Shown one piece after another: positions 56,667 through 64,000 of a stretch of 64,000 nucleotides of DNA; position 1 is the stretch's first letter; the number at the start of each line of letters is the position of its first letter. The notes beneath the pieces are model-generated. The model saw nothing but the letters and a program-made list of their open reading frames with translations. It was not told the DNA's origin and made no database searches. A program made the translations under genes and the position numbers. Source of the DNA: Kineobactrum sediminis (GTDB lineage Bacteria; Pseudomonadota; Gammaproteobacteria; Pseudomonadales; Halieaceae); contig NZ_PKLZ01000003.1 in NCBI RefSeq assembly GCF_002868715.1, positions 186,001-250,000 of the forward strand. Reading direction: 5' to 3'.

Positions 56667-56777
56667 GTGGTACCTCAATGGCCAAAAAGGGTGGCGATTG
56701 AGGGAGGGGTCCAGGGAACGCAATGCAGGATAGGCATCAGGCAACCTTCAATGAAGCCCTCCGCTCCATCGTTGCTC

Positions 56778-56914
56778 GTGCCAGGCAGGTATCGGGCTCA
56801 CAGCGAGAGCTGTTGACCGTTGCGGGGGCAGCGGTGGCATCGGCACGGGGCCTCACCACACTTCCCATTTAACCTGCCCAGCCGTGTCGAGTGACACCGG
56901 CGGCAGGCACCTGG
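56778..56914 (-). ncRNA. Cobalamin riboswitch
   Basis: Read on the minus strand upstream of btuB, the leader has the cobalamin aptamer landmarks in order: GGTGCC near the 5' end, GGTTAAATGGGAA followed by GGTG, GCCACCGCTGCCCCCGCAACGG (the CCCGCAACGGT core), GAGCCCGA and the B12 box ACCTGCC. The 110 or so bases to the btuB ATG would hold the expression platform, with the GAGG ribosome site as the likely target, since no terminator stem with U-run is obvious. Adenosylcobalamin binding would shut the operon off. The remaining 56915-57047 shows nothing else I can support. Confidence 0.93.
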
Positions 56915-57047
56915 TACGCGGCGCACTGTAGTGGCTTGTCATGATGGTGTCAATTGTCCCGCTTTTGTCAAAGCGTCGCTGTCGGCTTACGAACCCGCGT
57001 CTATGGCGTAGAATAGGGGTATGGCAAAGATCGACAGGAATTCCACA

Positions 57048-57584
57048 ATGACAGTAACAAACGAGCAGCGCGAACGCGTAGCTGCCCTGCTGGGACGTGA
57101 CCCGCGGGGCCTGGAAGCTATCCCGGTGCTGGACGATGCCGGGGAACCCCGGGTTATCCGGGTATGTTCCCAGGTGGACGGCAAACCTTTTCCAACGTTG
57201 TTCTGGCTGGTGGACCCGGTACTCAACTACCGCATTGACCAGGAAGAAGCTCGCGGTTTGATCAAGGTGTTCCAGGGCCGGGTAAACGCGCAGCCCACTC
57301 TGCAGGTAGCAATGTGCAACGATCACGAGGCCCACATCAGCCTGCGCGACAGCTACATCTCCAGTGCTTTGCGCAACAGCCTGGAGGCGGCCGGTTTTGC
57401 TTCGGTGCTGGCCGGGCGCGGCATCGGTGGCATTGCCGATTTCAGTCGCATCCGCTGCCTGCATACCTGGTATGCCGCACACCTGGTGGTGCCCAACACC
57501 ATCGGCCGGATGCTGGACGAGTACTGGAGCGCCGCCGCCGCCGCAACAGATGATGGCCGGTTGCCTGTCCATGCAGATTCCTGA
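57048..57584 (+). CDS. DUF501 family protein
   Basis: The 178-residue protein is a DUF501 member, of unknown function. The core includes LLGRDPRGLEAIPV, FPTLFWLVDPVLNYRIDQEEARGL (in part), and a conserved C-terminal block with RIRCLHTWYAAHL. Conserved Cys and His (CNDHEAHI, RCLHTW) are visible. ATG 57048 has AGGAA 7-8 bases upstream; ATG 57021 would add nine residues. The 3' end overlaps xdhC. Confidence 0.83.
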   Translation: MTVTNEQRERVAALLGRDPRGLEAIPVLDDAGEPRVIRVCSQVDGKPFPTLFWLVDPVLNYRIDQEEARGLIKVFQGRVNAQPTLQVAMCNDHEAHISLRDSYISSALRNSLEAAGFASVLAGRGIGGIADFSRIRCLHTWYAAHLVVPNTIGRMLDEYWSAAAAATDDGRLPVHADS

Positions 57585-58533
57585 ACAGCAGATTCTGGGC
57601 CAGGCCCGCAGCTGGCTGGCGGCGGGCGATGTCCCGGTGTGGCTGTGTACTATTGTCGCGGCACACGGGTCTTCGCCGCGTCCTCCCGGCTCAATGCTGG
57701 CGTGCAACGGCCGCGGCACCCAGGTGGGTTCATTGTCGGGCGGCTGCATAGAGGAAGATTTGCTTGCCCGGCTGCAGCACAATGCGCCTGCCACAGCCGT
57801 TGCGGAAATTATTGAATATGGGGTCAGTGCCGAGCAAAACGAGCGCCTCGGGCTGCCCTGTGGTGGCCGCCTGCAGGTATTGGTACAGCCACTGCAGCCC
57901 GAGCGCGACCTACCCTGGCTGGAGGCCGCGGTCTCTGCCATTGGTGAGCGTCGCTGCCTGCGCCGGGTGGTTGCCGTGGATGGGGGGGGCACCCGGTATG
58001 ATGATGAAACACACTATAGTCCACTGGTTTTCACCGGCGCTGAACTGGCCCAGAGTTTCGGTCCGCGCATGCGCCTGCTCCTGGTCGGTGCCGGCCAGCT
58101 AAGCCAGTCGCTTGCTGAACTGGCCCTGGCGATGGATTACGAAGTTCTGGTGACCGACCCCCGACAGGCGCTTCGCGAACAGTGGCAGGGTCCGCAGCTG
58201 CCGCTTATTGCCGGTATGCCCGACGATGCAGTGCGCGCACATGCCAGTGACCGGCACAGTATTGTGATCACGCTCACTCACGATCCGCGAATTGACGATA
58301 TGGCATTGATGGAGGCATTAACCACCCAGGCCTGGTATGTCGGCGCCCTCGGGTCCGCCCGGACCACGGCGAAGCGGCTCGAACGCCTGCGCCAGCTTGG
58401 CCTGAGTGAAACCGAAATCGCTGCTTTGCACGCCCCGGTAGGGCTCGATATTGGCAGCAAGACGCCACTGGAGATCGCCGTGTCGATCATGGCGCAACTG
58501 GTGCAGTTGCGGCGGGAGCGCGGCCGCTCGTGA
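57571..58533 (+). CDS. xdhC: XdhC-family Mo-hydroxylase maturation factor
   Basis: The 320-residue protein has the XdhC/CoxI N-terminal domain (VPVWLCTIVAAHGSSPRPPGSMLA, SGGCIEEDLL, GLPCGGRLQVLVQP) and a C-terminal Rossmann-type domain (LLLVGAGQLSQSLAELALAMDYEV, YVGALGSARTTAKRLERL). XdhC loads sulfurated Mo cofactor into enzymes such as xanthine dehydrogenase. It overlaps the DUF501 end by 14 bases and the next gene by 4 bases. The enzyme served may be the Tat-exported hydroxylase at 43-45.5 kb. Start choice (57571 versus 57550/57553) is uncertain because no ribosome site is clear. Confidence 0.9.
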   Translation: MQIPEQQILGQARSWLAAGDVPVWLCTIVAAHGSSPRPPGSMLACNGRGTQVGSLSGGCIEEDLLARLQHNAPATAVAEIIEYGVSAEQNERLGLPCGGRLQVLVQPLQPERDLPWLEAAVSAIGERRCLRRVVAVDGGGTRYDDETHYSPLVFTGAELAQSFGPRMRLLLVGAGQLSQSLAELALAMDYEVLVTDPRQALREQWQGPQLPLIAGMPDDAVRAHASDRHSIVITLTHDPRIDDMALMEALTTQAWYVGALGSARTTAKRLERLRQLGLSETEIAALHAPVGLDIGSKTPLEIAVSIMAQLVQLRRERGRS

Positions 58534-59099
58534 CAGTGGGTGTACTGCTGCTGGCGGCGGGCCGTAGTGCGCGCTATGGCAGCGACAAACGGCTGGCGCG
58601 CCTGCCAGCCGGCGAGACCCTGTTGGCCACTGTGGTGGCCAATGTGCAGCGCAGCGGCCTGCCTCTGCGGGTATGCCTGCGTCCCGATGATGGGGCGGCG
58701 CGGCAACTGCTGGAGGCGCAGGCGGTGTCTGTGCTTCCCTGTCCCGATTCGGTGCTCGGTATGGGCCATACCATCGCCGATGCCATACCGCTGTTACCGG
58801 CTTGCTGGCGCGGGGTACTGATCGCCCTGGCGGACATGCCGGCTATCCAGCCGGAAACCTTTTGCCAGGTTGCCACCGAACTGGTGGAGGGCGCGATAGT
58901 GGTGCCTGTCTGGCGGGGGCGGGCGGGGCATCCCGTGGCCTTCAGCAGGGCCTGGTTCGGCGCCCTGGCGAATCTGTCCGGCGACCGGGGTGCGCGGGCG
59001 CTGATACAGGCGAACCCGGGGAAGTGTCGCGAAATCGCTGTTACAGACCCGGGTATTTTGCTGGACATCGACCGGCCCTCTGATCTGGTGCTATATTAG
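58530..59099 (+). CDS. MocA/MobA-like molybdenum cofactor nucleotidyltransferase
   Basis: The 189-residue protein has the nucleotidyltransferase motif LLLAAGRSARYGSDKRL at the N-terminus, LADMPAIQPET (metal-binding Asp) mid-protein and GHPVAFSRAWF, as in MocA, which attaches CMP to molybdopterin. It starts at GTG 58530, overlapping the xdhC stop (GTGA). The XdhC-MocA pair implies a cytosine-dinucleotide Mo enzyme, matching the isoquinoline-oxidoreductase type found in this window. Confidence 0.88.
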   Translation: MTVGVLLLAAGRSARYGSDKRLARLPAGETLLATVVANVQRSGLPLRVCLRPDDGAARQLLEAQAVSVLPCPDSVLGMGHTIADAIPLLPACWRGVLIALADMPAIQPETFCQVATELVEGAIVVPVWRGRAGHPVAFSRAWFGALANLSGDRGARALIQANPGKCREIAVTDPGILLDIDRPSDLVLY

Positions 59100-59142
59100 G
59101 CGACCTTTGTAAGCCGACCCCAGAGAATGTAAAGAGAGTGTA

Positions 59143-60207
59143 ATGAGCAGCACCAACACCGATGATTTACGTATCCAGCGCACTATCGAGCTGGTTGCGC
59201 CCGAGCAGTTGATCAGCGACATCGCAGTGAGCGACAGCGCCGCCGGCACCGTAGCCACGGCGCGTCACGGCATTCACCGCATCCTTGCGGGCGAAGACGA
59301 CCGCCTGGTCGCCGTGGTGGGCCCCTGTTCCATCCACGATCCCGCGGCGGCACGGGATTATGCCCGGCAGTTGAAGACCCTCGCCGATAGTATTGCCGAC
59401 GATATCCTGGTGGTGATGCGAGTCTATTTTGAAAAGCCCCGCACCACCGTTGGCTGGAAAGGATTGATTAACGACCCGGATCTCAACAACACATTCCAGA
59501 TCAACAAGGGCCTGCACCTTGCCCGGAAGCTGCTCTCCGACCTGGCTGATATGGGGCTGCCCGCGGGCACTGAATACCTGGATTTGATCAGCCCCCAGTA
59601 TTACGCCGACCTCATTTCCTGGGGTGCCATTGGTGCCCGCACTACGGAGAGCCAGACTCATCGGGAATTGTCCTCCGGCCTGTCCTGCCCGGTGGGGTTC
59701 AAGAACGCGACCGACGGTGATATCCAGGTCGCCATCGATGCCATCAAGTCGGCCTCCCAGCCCCACCATTTCCTGTCGGTGACCAAGCAGGGACACTCCG
59801 CGATCTTCCAGACCCGCGGCAATGAGGACTGCCATATTATCCTGCGCGGTGGCAAACATCCCAACTACGATATGTTCTCGGTGGATGACGCCAGCGCCAT
59901 GCTGGTCAAGGCCGGGCTGCCGGCGCGGATCATGATAGATGCGAGCCACGCCAACAGTCGCAAGATTCCGGCCCGGCAAATTGATGTGCTTCGGGACATC
60001 GCCACCCAGGTGGGTCGCGGCAGTCGCAGTATTTGTGGTGTCATGGTGGAGAGTAACCTGGTGGCGGGACGGCAGGATGTGGTAGCCGGACAGTCATTGA
60101 CTTACGGCCAGAGTATCACCGATCCCTGCATCGGCTGGGATGATACCGTGGAGATGCTGGGCGAGCTCGCGGCGGCGGTGCGCGTCCGGCGCCAGGCCCA
60201 GGCCTGA
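59143..60207 (+). CDS. 3-deoxy-7-phosphoheptulonate (DAHP) synthase, class I (AroF/G/H)
   Basis: The 354-residue enzyme condenses phosphoenolpyruvate and erythrose 4-phosphate, the first step of the shikimate pathway. Class I motifs are present: VVGPCSIHDP, RVYFEKPRTTVGWKGLINDP, GARTTESQTHRELSSGLSCP (in part), ILRGGKHPNY and IDASHANSRK. Which feedback amino acid controls it cannot be decided from sequence by eye, so I give no paralogue letter. It lies alone after the xdhC-mocA pair and just before a Na+/solute symporter pair. Confidence 0.94.
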   Translation: MSSTNTDDLRIQRTIELVAPEQLISDIAVSDSAAGTVATARHGIHRILAGEDDRLVAVVGPCSIHDPAAARDYARQLKTLADSIADDILVVMRVYFEKPRTTVGWKGLINDPDLNNTFQINKGLHLARKLLSDLADMGLPAGTEYLDLISPQYYADLISWGAIGARTTESQTHRELSSGLSCPVGFKNATDGDIQVAIDAIKSASQPHHFLSVTKQGHSAIFQTRGNEDCHIILRGGKHPNYDMFSVDDASAMLVKAGLPARIMIDASHANSRKIPARQIDVLRDIATQVGRGSRSICGVMVESNLVAGRQDVVAGQSLTYGQSITDPCIGWDDTVEMLGELAAAVRVRRQAQA

Positions 60208-60214
60208 CACCGGG

Positions 60215-60481
60215 GTGGCGCAACTGAGCCCGGAGCGGGCCCACCAGTACTGGCGCCGCAACCTGTGGCTGATGGCGAAGCTGCTGGTGGTCTGGTTCGT
60301 GGTCAGTTTTGGTTGCGGTATCCTGTTGGTGGACGAACTCAACCAGTTTCGCATCGGGGGCTATAAGCTGGGGTTCTGGTTTGCCCAGCAGGGATCAATC
60401 TATACCTTTGTGGTGATCGTTTTTTACTACACTCGTAAAATGGCGGCGCTGGACCGTGAGTTCGGGATAGAAGAAGACTGA
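60215..60481 (+). CDS. DUF4212 small subunit of a sodium:solute symporter
   Basis: This 88-residue protein has two membrane helices (LWLMAKLLVVWFVVSFGCG and GFWFAQQGSIYTFVVIVFYY) and the DUF4212 pattern HQYWRRNL at the N-terminus. Such proteins are encoded just before VC_2705-type sodium:solute symporters and are thought to be accessory subunits. GTG 60215 is the likely start; the upstream in-frame ATG lies inside the DAHP synthase gene. The stop overlaps the symporter ATG (TGATG). Confidence 0.87.
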   Translation: MAQLSPERAHQYWRRNLWLMAKLLVVWFVVSFGCGILLVDELNQFRIGGYKLGFWFAQQGSIYTFVVIVFYYTRKMAALDREFGIEED

Positions 60482-62211
60482 TGCCGCTGCAAACGCTCAC
60501 CTATCTTGTGGTCGGTGCCACGTTTGCACTTTACATCGCGATCGCCCTATGGTCCCGGGCCGGTTCCACCCGCGAATTTTATGTAGCCGGCGCGGGTATT
60601 CACCCCATCGCCAACGGCATGGCGACGGCGGCGGACTGGATGTCGGCGGCCTCGTTTATTTCCATGGCCGGCATGATTGCCTTCATGGGCTATGGCGGCT
60701 CCGTATTCCTGATGGGCTGGACCGGTGGTTTTGTTATCCTGGCGATGCTGCTGGCGCCCTACCTGCGCAAGTACGGCAAATTCACCGTGCCGGAATTTAT
60801 CGGCGACCGGTTCTATTCCAAAGGTGCCCGCGCGGTGGCGGTGTTGTGCCTGATCATCTGCTCGGTGACCTACGTGATCGGCCAGATGAAGGGAATAGGG
60901 GTGGCGTTCTCCCGCTTCCTGGAAGTGGATTACAGTACCGGTTTGCTGGTGGGCATGTGCATCGTGTTTTTCTACGCGGTACTGGGTGGCATGAAGGGGA
61001 TTACCTATACCCAGATCGCCCAGTATTGCGTGTTGATATTTGCCTATACCATTCCCGCGATTTTCATTAGCCTGAACCTGACCAATAATCCCATACCGCA
61101 ACTGGGCCTGGGCAGTACCCTGGCGGGTTCCGACACCCTGCTGCTCGACAAGCTGGACCAGATCGTCACCGACCTGGGTTTTCGCGAGTACACCACCGAT
61201 GTCCGCCTCAGTACCCTCAACATGTTCGCCTTTACCCTGTCCCTGATGCTCGGCACCGCCGGGCTGCCCCATGTGATCATCCGCTTCTTTACCGTGCCCA
61301 GGGTGCGCGATGCCCGCTCCTCCGCAGGGTGGGCGCTGCTGTTCATCGCCATTCTCTACACCACGGCCCCTGCGGTGGCGGGTATGGCGCGGCTCAATTT
61401 CATGCAGACCATCGAGCCTGTCCCCGGCGAACCTATGGCGTATGAACAGCGGCCGCAGTGGTTTAAAAACTGGGAGGTTACCGGGTTACTGGGTTTTGAA
61501 GACCATAACGAGGACGGCCTGGTGCAGTACGGTGCCGACCCCGCCACCAATGAAATGGTCACCATCGACAATGACATCATGGTACTGGCCAACCCGGAAA
61601 TCGCCGGGCTGCCAAACTGGGTAATCGCACTGGTCGCCGCCGGGGGACTCGCCGCCGCGCTGTCTACCGCAGCGGGCCTGCTGCTGGCCATTGCCTCGGC
61701 GATCTCCCACGATATTCTCAAGGGCATGATTGCCCCGGCTATCAGCGAGAAACAGGAGTTGCTGGCCAGCCGCCTGGCCATGGCGGCGGCAATTGCCGGT
61801 GCCGGTTATCTTGGTTTCAATCCGCCCGGGTTTGCCGCCGGTACCGTGGCGCTGGCCTTCGGGCTGGCTGCCTCGTCAATTTTCCCGGCACTGATGATGG
61901 GTATTTTTTCAACCCGGGTCACCCGCGAGGGCGCCATCGCCGGCATGCTTGCGGGTATCAGTGTCACCCTGTGCTATGTCTTCCAGCACCAGGGTGTCAT
62001 GTTCGTCTCCTCCACCAGCTTTCTGGGTGACATGCCCGCCAACTGGTTCTTTGGCATTGAGCCCAACGCGTTCGGCGTAGTGGGTGCAGTGGTGAACTTC
62101 ACCGTTGCCTTTGCCGTGTCCCGTATCACTGCGCCACCGCCCGCCCAGGTGCGCGACCTGGTGGAAAGCATCCGCGTGCCTACGGGGGCACCGGCGGCGG
62201 GCACTCACTAG
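60481..62211 (+). CDS. Sodium:solute symporter (SSS family, ActP/VC_2705-like)
   Basis: The 576-residue protein has about 13 membrane helices. The N-terminal STREFYVAGAGIHPIANGMA and ATAADWMSAASFISMAG, the YGKFTVPEFIGDRFYSKGAR stretch and AAALSTAAGLLLAIASAISHDI are hallmarks of SSS acetate/solute symporters. A polar insert (about residues 320-370, acidic) separates helices and is usual in this subfamily. With the DUF4212 protein it probably imports a small organic acid with Na+. The exact substrate is not readable. Confidence 0.92.
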   Translation: MPLQTLTYLVVGATFALYIAIALWSRAGSTREFYVAGAGIHPIANGMATAADWMSAASFISMAGMIAFMGYGGSVFLMGWTGGFVILAMLLAPYLRKYGKFTVPEFIGDRFYSKGARAVAVLCLIICSVTYVIGQMKGIGVAFSRFLEVDYSTGLLVGMCIVFFYAVLGGMKGITYTQIAQYCVLIFAYTIPAIFISLNLTNNPIPQLGLGSTLAGSDTLLLDKLDQIVTDLGFREYTTDVRLSTLNMFAFTLSLMLGTAGLPHVIIRFFTVPRVRDARSSAGWALLFIAILYTTAPAVAGMARLNFMQTIEPVPGEPMAYEQRPQWFKNWEVTGLLGFEDHNEDGLVQYGADPATNEMVTIDNDIMVLANPEIAGLPNWVIALVAAGGLAAALSTAAGLLLAIASAISHDILKGMIAPAISEKQELLASRLAMAAAIAGAGYLGFNPPGFAAGTVALAFGLAASSIFPALMMGIFSTRVTREGAIAGMLAGISVTLCYVFQHQGVMFVSSTSFLGDMPANWFFGIEPNAFGVVGAVVNFTVAFAVSRITAPPPAQVRDLVESIRVPTGAPAAGTH

Positions 62212-62355
62212 GGCACCAAGGGAGAGTATTGTTTCTTATACCAATCCCGGCTAGCCACTTCGGAAGGGTGTGCCCGGGGCACAATGATTCGTACAGTAGT
62301 GCCAACGCCAGCGGGACTGTCAACGGACGCGGGCACTTATAATAAAGGAATCAAT

Positions 62356-63525
62356 GTGCTGGAAATAGAAAGTCTGCGGCAGCAGGCGATAGCGGAAACA
62401 GGCCTGGACGATTTTGGTGCCCCTGCGTTCTACGAAGCCCTTGAACGCTTGCTCGATGCCCTGCATACCGAGGCGCGACTCAATGACTTCGGCCGGATGC
62501 GGGCGGAGATGACCATCGTTGCCGGCCTGGGTAAGCGTCTGCAAATTGAGCACTATCTGGGGGAGCATCCGCAGGTGGCGGACGAAGTGATCCGGCGGCC
62601 GGTATTCATTGTGGGCTTGCCGCGCACGGGCACCACGGCCCTGCATCATTTGCTGAACCAGGACCCGCTCAACCGGACCCTGCGCTTGTGGGAGGCCCAG
62701 AACCCGGTGCCACCGCCGATGTCTGCTACTTATTACACGGATCCTCGTATCGCGGCCCAGGCTGAAAGTGTTGCACTGACCGAAACCTTCCTGCCGGGTT
62801 TCAAGCGTACCCACCTGATTGATGCCGAGGAGCCGGACGAATGCTATATGTTGCTCAATCGCAATTTCATGTCGGTGGAATACCCGGCTATGTTCCACAT
62901 TCCTTCCTACGCCAACTGGCTGTACGCCAACCTGTGTCGGTCGGACAGTTACGAATATCATCGCCGCCAGTTACAGCTGTTGCAGTCACAGCACCCGGGT
63001 AACTGGGTACTGAAAGCACCCTTCCACCAGCTTGGCCTGCGCGAAATCCTGCGGGTCTACCCGGACGCCATCATCCTGCAGACCCATCGCGCGCCCATGG
63101 CGTTTGTGGCCTCCGGCTGCAGTTTCAATGAGCTGTTGCGGCGCAGCAGTAGTGACATTATTGACCGTGCTGAAATCGGTCGTGACTGGATGACCATGCT
63201 CGACGCCTATACCCGAACATTCGAGGCCGATCGCGCGGCACTTGAGCCCGCGCATCCCGGCCAATTCATCGATCTTACCCACGATGACCTGCTGAGCGAT
63301 CCCTGGCCCGTTATTGAACAGATTTACAGCCTGCGCGGCCTGGTCCTCACCGACAGTACGCGCGCGGCCATGCGGCAGTGGCTGGCCGCGCACCCGCGTG
63401 CACAGCACGGACAGCATCAGTACCGGCTCGAGGATTACAGTATCGACCGCGGCGAGGTCGAGACCCTGTTTGGTGATTATGCCCGGCGCTACGGCCTGGC
63501 AATGGACGAGGAGATTACACAGTGA
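62356..63525 (+). CDS. Sulfotransferase-family protein
   Basis: The 389-residue protein has the sulfotransferase 5'-phosphosulfate loop VGLPRTGTTALHHLL near residue 93 and a second PAPS-binding segment HRAPMAFVASGCSF near residue 240. Family members sulfate alcohols or phenols from PAPS; this bacterial group with an N-terminal helical part (AIAETGLDDFGAPAFYEALERLLDAL) has no settled substrate. GTG 62356 follows AAAGGAA by 6 bases and gives the family N-terminus, while the ATG at 62284 has no ribosome site. The stop overlaps the GTG of the next gene. Confidence 0.85.
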   Translation: MLEIESLRQQAIAETGLDDFGAPAFYEALERLLDALHTEARLNDFGRMRAEMTIVAGLGKRLQIEHYLGEHPQVADEVIRRPVFIVGLPRTGTTALHHLLNQDPLNRTLRLWEAQNPVPPPMSATYYTDPRIAAQAESVALTETFLPGFKRTHLIDAEEPDECYMLLNRNFMSVEYPAMFHIPSYANWLYANLCRSDSYEYHRRQLQLLQSQHPGNWVLKAPFHQLGLREILRVYPDAIILQTHRAPMAFVASGCSFNELLRRSSSDIIDRAEIGRDWMTMLDAYTRTFEADRAALEPAHPGQFIDLTHDDLLSDPWPVIEQIYSLRGLVLTDSTRAAMRQWLAAHPRAQHGQHQYRLEDYSIDRGEVETLFGDYARRYGLAMDEEITQ

Positions 63526-64000
63526 ACGATAATGTGAAAGCGGCGGAAGCTCGTGTCCTGGACGGCAGTGTCTGGGCGGATTTTTGCGACGCGCTGAAAG
63601 AGGCCGGCCAGCTGCTGGATGCGGAACAGGCACCGCAGGATGTATTCAGTCGCACCGAGGGCTATCGTTACCTGTCCCGGATGCTGCGTGCCGGGCTGGA
63701 GAGTTTTCTGGAGTCGGGTGACCCACTGTTTCCAGAGCTGCGCTGCCCGGCCCATGAAACCATCAAGCTCGGCGCCGACAACCCCGACAACCACTACCAG
63801 AGCGCCAGTATCGACCCCAATCACGATTACCGGATCACCGGTACCCGGGGCACGGTCGACTATCTCGGTTTTGGGACGGTGATCAACCGCTACAGTAGCG
63901 GTGGCGGGATGAAAACCGACGGCTGGCTCGACTCCCGGGATATGGACATCAATCCGGATGGCACCCTCGAAATCATTGTCAGCCAAAACCGGCAGCCCGG
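63522..64000 (+). CDS. DUF1214-type protein, N-terminal part (3' end outside window)
   Basis: An open frame starts at GTG 63522, 8 bases after GAGGAG and overlapping the sulfotransferase stop (GTGA). It runs to the window end without a stop (159 residues seen). Segments such as GYRYLSRMLRAGLESFLESGDPLF (in part), IKLGADNPDNHYQSA and ITGTRGTVDYLGFGT fit the DUF1214/DUF1254 group, whose function is not settled. The coupling with a sulfotransferase suggests one pathway. Confidence 0.8.
   Translation, partial: MNDNVKAAEARVLDGSVWADFCDALKEAGQLLDAEQAPQDVFSRTEGYRYLSRMLRAGLESFLESGDPLFPELRCPAHETIKLGADNPDNHYQSASIDPNHDYRITGTRGTVDYLGFGTVINRYSSGGGMKTDGWLDSRDMDINPDGTLEIIVSQNRQP

Noticed and set aside
56853-57992. 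Minus-strand open frame overlapping DUF501, xdhC and the riboswitch
   Set aside because: It would run through the cobalamin aptamer and two supported genes; translation is Ser/Arg/Pro-rich without motifs.
62338-62343. TATAAT as a promoter of the sulfotransferase gene
   Set aside because: It ends only 13 bases before the preferred GTG start, and a transcript from it would lose the AAAGGAA ribosome site.

Overview
The window reads as chromosomal DNA of a marine-type, aerobic gammaproteobacterium. The left edge carries lpxB-rnhB-dnaE, a typical gammaproteobacterial order. The rest is dense in TonB receptors, acyl-CoA enzymes, CoA transferases, a sulfotransferase/DUF1214 pair and an AtuA-type carboxylase cluster. 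A Halieaceae (OM60/NOR5)-like or related Cellvibrionales host is my inference from gene content only. I saw no rRNA, CRISPR array, insertion sequence or phage gene, and no tRNA gene that folds convincingly.

Layout: (1) 1-4570, end of lpxB, rnhB, dnaE. accA, often next after dnaE in gammaproteobacteria, is absent; a short odd tRNA-like stretch follows. (2) 4756-6783, an SDR and an MFS carrier. (3) 6873-15969, two RND efflux systems facing each other across a small DUF1244 gene. (4) 16165-29551, an isochorismatase-like hydrolase, then a PrpR-type sigma-54 activator divergent from a TonB receptor, a CaiB-type CoA transferase, an HMG-CoA-lyase-like enzyme and HyuA/HyuB, followed by an exported amidohydrolase. 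A near-consensus -24/-12 promoter and a 31-bp palindrome lie between activator and receptor. (5) 29533-32459, a long class-V aminotransferase divergent from an Lrp/AsnC regulator, then Fe-superoxide dismutase. (6) 32766-41577, FadE and an atu/liu-like cluster: AtuA (frameshifted), carboxylase beta subunit, enoyl-CoA hydratase, biotin-carrying alpha subunit. (7) 41595-50727, AI-2E exporter, an isoquinoline-oxidoreductase-like Mo enzyme pair, SstT-like Na+/Ser-Thr symporter, a second TonB receptor with a clear terminator, and an exported HExxH protein. (8) 50795-56914, a Yip1 protein and a cobalamin riboswitch-led B12 uptake operon (btuB-cobO-btuC-btuD-btuF). (9) 57048-64000, DUF501, XdhC, a MocA-like nucleotidyltransferase, DAHP synthase, a two-gene Na+/solute symporter, a sulfotransferase and a DUF1214 gene cut by the window end.

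How the parts fit: region 4 is the most unusual block. It looks like one regulated pathway in which an outer-membrane receptor brings in a substrate, a CoA transferase activates an acid, HyuAB performs an ATP-dependent ring opening or carboxylation, and a lyase splits the CoA product. The substrate is not readable from sequence. Regions 5-6 add acyl-CoA, branched-chain or terpenoid-acid catabolism. The XdhC/MocA pair could mature the Mo enzyme of region 7, although it lies about 12 kb away.
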